From Microlunatus panaciterrae (GTDB lineage Bacteria; Actinomycetota; Actinomycetes; Propionibacteriales; Propionibacteriaceae), in assembly GCF_016907535.1 (NCBI RefSeq), contig NZ_JAFBCF010000001.1:1736001-1800000 (forward strand): a stretch of 64,000 nucleotides of DNA. Reading direction: 5' to 3'. This document shows positions 61,314-64,000 of the stretch, piece after piece. Within the stretch, counting starts at the first letter, position 1; each line of letters begins with the position of its first letter. The translations under genes were made by a program, and so were the position numbers. Below the pieces are notes generated by a model. It did no database searches, had not been told where the DNA came from, and saw only the letters and a list, made by a program, of their open reading frames with translations.

Positions 61314-62048
61314 ATGGCTCAACCAGAGGTGCTGACCATCGGGTCGAAGACACCTCGATCGCTGCTCTGGGTCGCCGTCGTCGCCGTCGTGCTGGTGCTC
61401 GCGCTGGGCGGAGTCGCCGGCTGGCGCCAGGTGCAGAAGGACCGGCAGACCCTCACCATGGCGGAGGTGGAGACCGTCCTGCAGGGGCTCGACCCCGCGG
61501 GCAGCGTGACCGTTCGGCCACTGCGGCGCGGCGACTTCGGCTACGCCGGAGCGGGTTCGCTGGACAGCCGGCGCTGCGACCTGGGCTTCCCCTGGCTGAC
61601 CTCCTATTGGAACCCCAGTGGCCGACAGGGCCTGGCGGCGTCGGTCTACCTGCCCGAGAGCGGGCAGTCCCCGGTCTACAGCGTCTATACGCTGACCTTC
61701 GCCGACGCCGACGCCGGCCGGACCGCCTTCCGGAACATCACCCAGAGCATCGCCGCCTGCCAGGGTGTGGCGGTCCCCATCCCGGACGGGAGCAGGGCCA
61801 CCTACCGGATCGAGGACGAGACGGCGACCCTCGGCGACAGCGACCGGCAGGCGGCCTACAACGTCTTCCTGCCCCGCTCCGCCGACGACCCCGCCGGCTT
61901 CGTCTTTCCGATCCACCTGCTCCAGTACGGCAACACCATCTCCTGGGAGCTCCGCAACAACGGCGACGAGCGCGCGCCGCAGGACACCCGGGCCGTGATC
62001 GAGGTCCTGGACCGACGGCTCTCCCACGCCTGGCGCACCCGACTCTAG
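61314..62048 (+). CDS. Single-pass membrane protein of unknown function
   Basis: A 244-residue protein with a short cytoplasmic N-terminus, one TM helix (about 17-37) and an extracytoplasmic alpha/beta domain. Two Cys (in SRRCDLGFPW and IAACQGV) could form a disulfide. Features such as VYSVYTLTFADADAGRTAFRNI suggest a PknH-sensor- or LpqN-like fold, but no assignment is safe. The ATG at 61314 is supported by the -10 position. Confidence 0.75.
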   Translation: MAQPEVLTIGSKTPRSLLWVAVVAVVLVLALGGVAGWRQVQKDRQTLTMAEVETVLQGLDPAGSVTVRPLRRGDFGYAGAGSLDSRRCDLGFPWLTSYWNPSGRQGLAASVYLPESGQSPVYSVYTLTFADADAGRTAFRNITQSIAACQGVAVPIPDGSRATYRIEDETATLGDSDRQAAYNVFLPRSADDPAGFVFPIHLLQYGNTISWELRNNGDERAPQDTRAVIEVLDRRLSHAWRTRL

Positions 62049-62090
62049 CCGCCGGCTGCTGGCCAGCCCTCACGATTCGGTAACCCTTCC

Positions 62091-62139
62091 TTGTCTTGGT
62101 TACCGGCCGGTAGCATAATTGAAGTTACTGACCAGTAAC
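62091..62139 (+). promoter_or_regulatory. Promoter with two palindromic operators for the acyl-CoA dehydrogenase gene
   Basis: TTGTCT (62091-62096), a 17-bp spacer and CATAAT (62114-62119) form the promoter. TACCGGCCGGTA (62101-62112), a perfect palindrome, fills the spacer, and GTTACT-GACC-AGTAAC (62124-62139), a perfect 6-bp inverted repeat, covers the expected start. A weaker GGTAACC/GGTTACC pair (62079-62104) overlaps the -35. Placement predicts repression, as by TetR-type fatty-acid regulators; the regulator is not in the window. Confidence 0.75.
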
Positions 62140-62167
62140 AAAGCCGGTTCGCTATCAGAGGTGCGAG

Positions 62168-64000
62168 ATGAGCCACTACAAGTCCAACCTGCGTGACATC
62201 ACGTTCAACCTGTTCGAGGTGCTCGGGGTGGACCGGGTGCTCGGTCGCGGTCCCTACGAGGACCTCGATGCCGAGACGGCTCAGGCCCTGCTCGACGAGG
62301 TCGACCACCTCGCCCGGACCACACTGGCCGAGTCCTTCGCCGAGGGCGACCAGCACCCGCCCGTCTTCGATCCGCGCAGCCATGCGGTGACCATGCCCGA
62401 GGGCTTCAAGAGGTCATACCGCGCCTGGATGGATGCCGGTTTCTACAACCTCGAGCTGCCGCCCGCGCTCGGCGGTCAGCAGTCGCCGCCCTCTCTGCAG
62501 TGGAGCATCGCCGAGCTGGCGCTCGGTGCGAACCCGGCCCTCTACATCTACGCCTCCGGCCCGCGGTTCGCCTACGTACTGTGGGCCAACGGAACGGAAC
62601 GGGACAAGAAGATCGCGCAGCACATGGTGCAGCGCGGCTGGGGGGCGACCATGGTGCTGACCGAGCCGGACGCCGGCTCCGATGTGGGCTCCGGCCGGAC
62701 CAAGGCCACCCTGCAGCCGGACGGCAGCTGGCACATCGAGGGCGTCAAGCGCTTCATCACCTCCGGAGAGCACGACCTGACCGAGAACATCGTCCACCTC
62801 GTCCTGGCCCGGCCTCAGGGGATTGAGGGCGTCGGCGGACCGGGAACCAAGGGGCTGTCGCTGTTCATCGTGCCCAAGTACGACTTCGACCTCGAGACCG
62901 GAGAGCTCACCGGTGGACGCAACGGCGTCTACGCGACCGGCGTGGAGAAGAAGATGGGCATCAAGGCGTCGACCACCTGTGAGCTCACCTTCGGTGACGG
63001 CACGCCGGCCAAGGGCTGGCTGCTGGGCGAGGTGCACAACGGCATCGCCCAGATGTTCCAGGTGATCGAGTATGCCCGGATGATGGTCGGCACCAAGGCG
63101 ATCGCCACCCTGTCCACGGGCTACCTCAACGCCCTGGAGTACGCCAAGACCAGGGTGCAGGGACCCGACCTGACCCGCGCGTCGGACAAGACCGCGCCTC
63201 GGGTGACCATCACCCATCACGCGGACGTACGGCGCTCGCTGCTGACGCAGAAGGCGGCGGTCGAGGGCATGCGGTCCCTGGTGCTCTATGCCGCCACCAT
63301 GCAGGACCGGCTCGCGCTGGCCCGGTTGAACGGCACCGTCGACGACGAGGCGGCCAGGGTCAACGACCTGCTGCTGCCGATCGTCAAGGGCTACGGCTCC
63401 GAACGCTCCTGGACCCTGCTGGGCACCGAGTCCCTGCAGACGCTGGGGGGCTCCGGCTTCCTCAGCGACTATCCCTTGGAGCAGTACGTCCGGGACGCCA
63501 AGATCGACACCCTCTACGAAGGCACCACCGCCATTCAGGGGCAGGACCTGTTCTTACGCAAGATCGTCCGGGACCGCGGCCAGGCGCTGGGCTACCTGTC
63601 CGGGCAGATCGCGCAGTTCGTCGCCAGTGAAGCCGGCAACGGACAGCTGAAGGATGAGCGTGAGCTGCTGCAGAAGGGTCTGGAGGATGCCGGCAGCATC
63701 GTCGGCGCCATGATCAACCAACTCCAGTCCGCCGCTCCGGAGGCGCCCGAGGGAGATGTCCGGAACGTCTACAAGGTCGGGCTCAACACCAGCCGGCTGC
63801 TGATGGCGCTCGGTGACGTGATCTGCGCCTGGCTGCTGCTGCGTGGTGCCGAGGTGGCGCTGCGGGCGCTGAACGGGGAGCTGTCAGAGGCGGACAAGCA
63901 CTTCTATGAGGGCAAGGTCGCCTCGGCCCGCTGGTTTGCGCGGACCGTGCTACCCAAGATCACGGCGGAACGGGTGATCGCGGAGCGGACCGACCTCGCC
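62168..64000 (+). CDS. Acyl-CoA dehydrogenase, FadE5-like (runs off the window)
   Basis: 611 codons are open to the window edge without a stop, close to the full length of mycobacterial FadE5. Flavin and substrate motifs: [29 protein letters not shown], and [16 protein letters not shown] with a Glu suited as catalytic base. It should oxidise acyl-CoA to trans-2-enoyl-CoA, passing electrons to ETF in beta-oxidation. GAGG lies about 8 nt before the ATG. The extended N- and C-terminal helical segments are typical of this FadE subgroup. Strong operator sites precede it. Confidence 0.93.
   Translation, partial: MSHYKSNLRDITFNLFEVLGVDRVLGRGPYEDLDAETAQALLDEVDHLARTTLAESFAEGDQHPPVFDPRSHAVTMPEGFKRSYRAWMDAGFYNLELPPALGGQQSPPSLQWSIAELALGANPALYIYASGPRFAYVLWANGTERDKKIAQHMVQRGWGATMVLTEPDAGSDVGSGRTKATLQPDGSWHIEGVKRFITSGEHDLTENIVHLVLARPQGIEGVGGPGTKGLSLFIVPKYDFDLETGELTGGRNGVYATGVEKKMGIKASTTCELTFGDGTPAKGWLLGEVHNGIAQMFQVIEYARMMVGTKAIATLSTGYLNALEYAKTRVQGPDLTRASDKTAPRVTITHHADVRRSLLTQKAAVEGMRSLVLYAATMQDRLALARLNGTVDDEAARVNDLLLPIVKGYGSERSWTLLGTESLQTLGGSGFLSDYPLEQYVRDAKIDTLYEGTTAIQGQDLFLRKIVRDRGQALGYLSGQIAQFVASEAGNGQLKDERELLQKGLEDAGSIVGAMINQLQSAAPEAPEGDVRNVYKVGLNTSRLLMALGDVICAWLLLRGAEVALRALNGELSEADKHFYEGKVASARWFARTVLPKITAERVIAERTDLA

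Overview
The window is GC-rich actinobacterial DNA. Third codon positions are strongly G/C, GTG and TTG starts are common, and many genes have a TAnnnT -10 hexamer 6-7 nt before the start codon, the signature of leaderless transcription. A SARP/AfsR-type regulator, a FadE5-like acyl-CoA dehydrogenase, peptidoglycan-recycling genes and short interspersed repeats suggest Propionibacteriales, perhaps a Microlunatus-like Propionibacteriaceae. That placement is inference. I see no tRNA, rRNA, transposase, integrase or CRISPR array.

Layout. 1-7.6 kb: end of a glycogen debranching enzyme, Nei glycosylase, an array of ~100-bp repeats, MFS exporter, murQ, a membrane-anchored TIR protein with a GNAT gene, a YdcF-like protein, and a DUF4395/thioredoxin pair. 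7.6-17.7 kb: a putative ribbon-helix-helix gene under a palindromic operator, pgi, dgt, an M50-like membrane protease, a 50-aa protein, nagZ facing an AmiE-like serine hydrolase, and a secreted SH3 protein. 17.7-25.1 kb: disulfide oxidoreductase, two DNA-alkylation repair genes (Mpg, AlkB), a tetR-rph pair joined by a ladder of micro-ORFs, and a Gfo/Idh/MocA oxidoreductase.

25.2-38.9 kb is the main accessory region. It holds a tightly packed, minus-strand operon for a contractile injection system (sheath, tube, LysM protein, VgrG-like spike, gp25, gpJ, gpI and a DUF4255-like protein). The operon also encodes unusual membrane partners: two paralogous Ig-like/TM proteins, one carrying PASTA, and an HExxH membrane protein. 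gpJ is fused to a BNR-type propeller. No AAA+ ATPase or tape-measure gene is visible.

38.9-46.5 kb is a sugar or nucleoside catabolic locus: split transketolase, TIM-barrel isomerase, nucleoside hydrolase and, divergently, an FGGY kinase, a SorC regulator and an APH-like kinase. The divergent promoter carries an operator, and a 7-copy tandem repeat fills the kinase leader. 46.6-57.3 kb: serine hydrolase, a second membrane-anchored TIR protein, an AsnC regulator divergent from ddaH-rocD (arginine-derivative catabolism), a GyrI-like protein, an M81 peptidase, a lipoprotein, HNH nuclease and a phosphotransferase. 57.3-64 kb: a SARP-NB-ARC-TPR regulator, two unknown proteins, and a FadE5-like acyl-CoA dehydrogenase under a promoter with two palindromic operators, running off the end.

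A short repeat with core TTCGACARGCTCAG and covarying arms is scattered through at least five loci and once lies inside a coding sequence.
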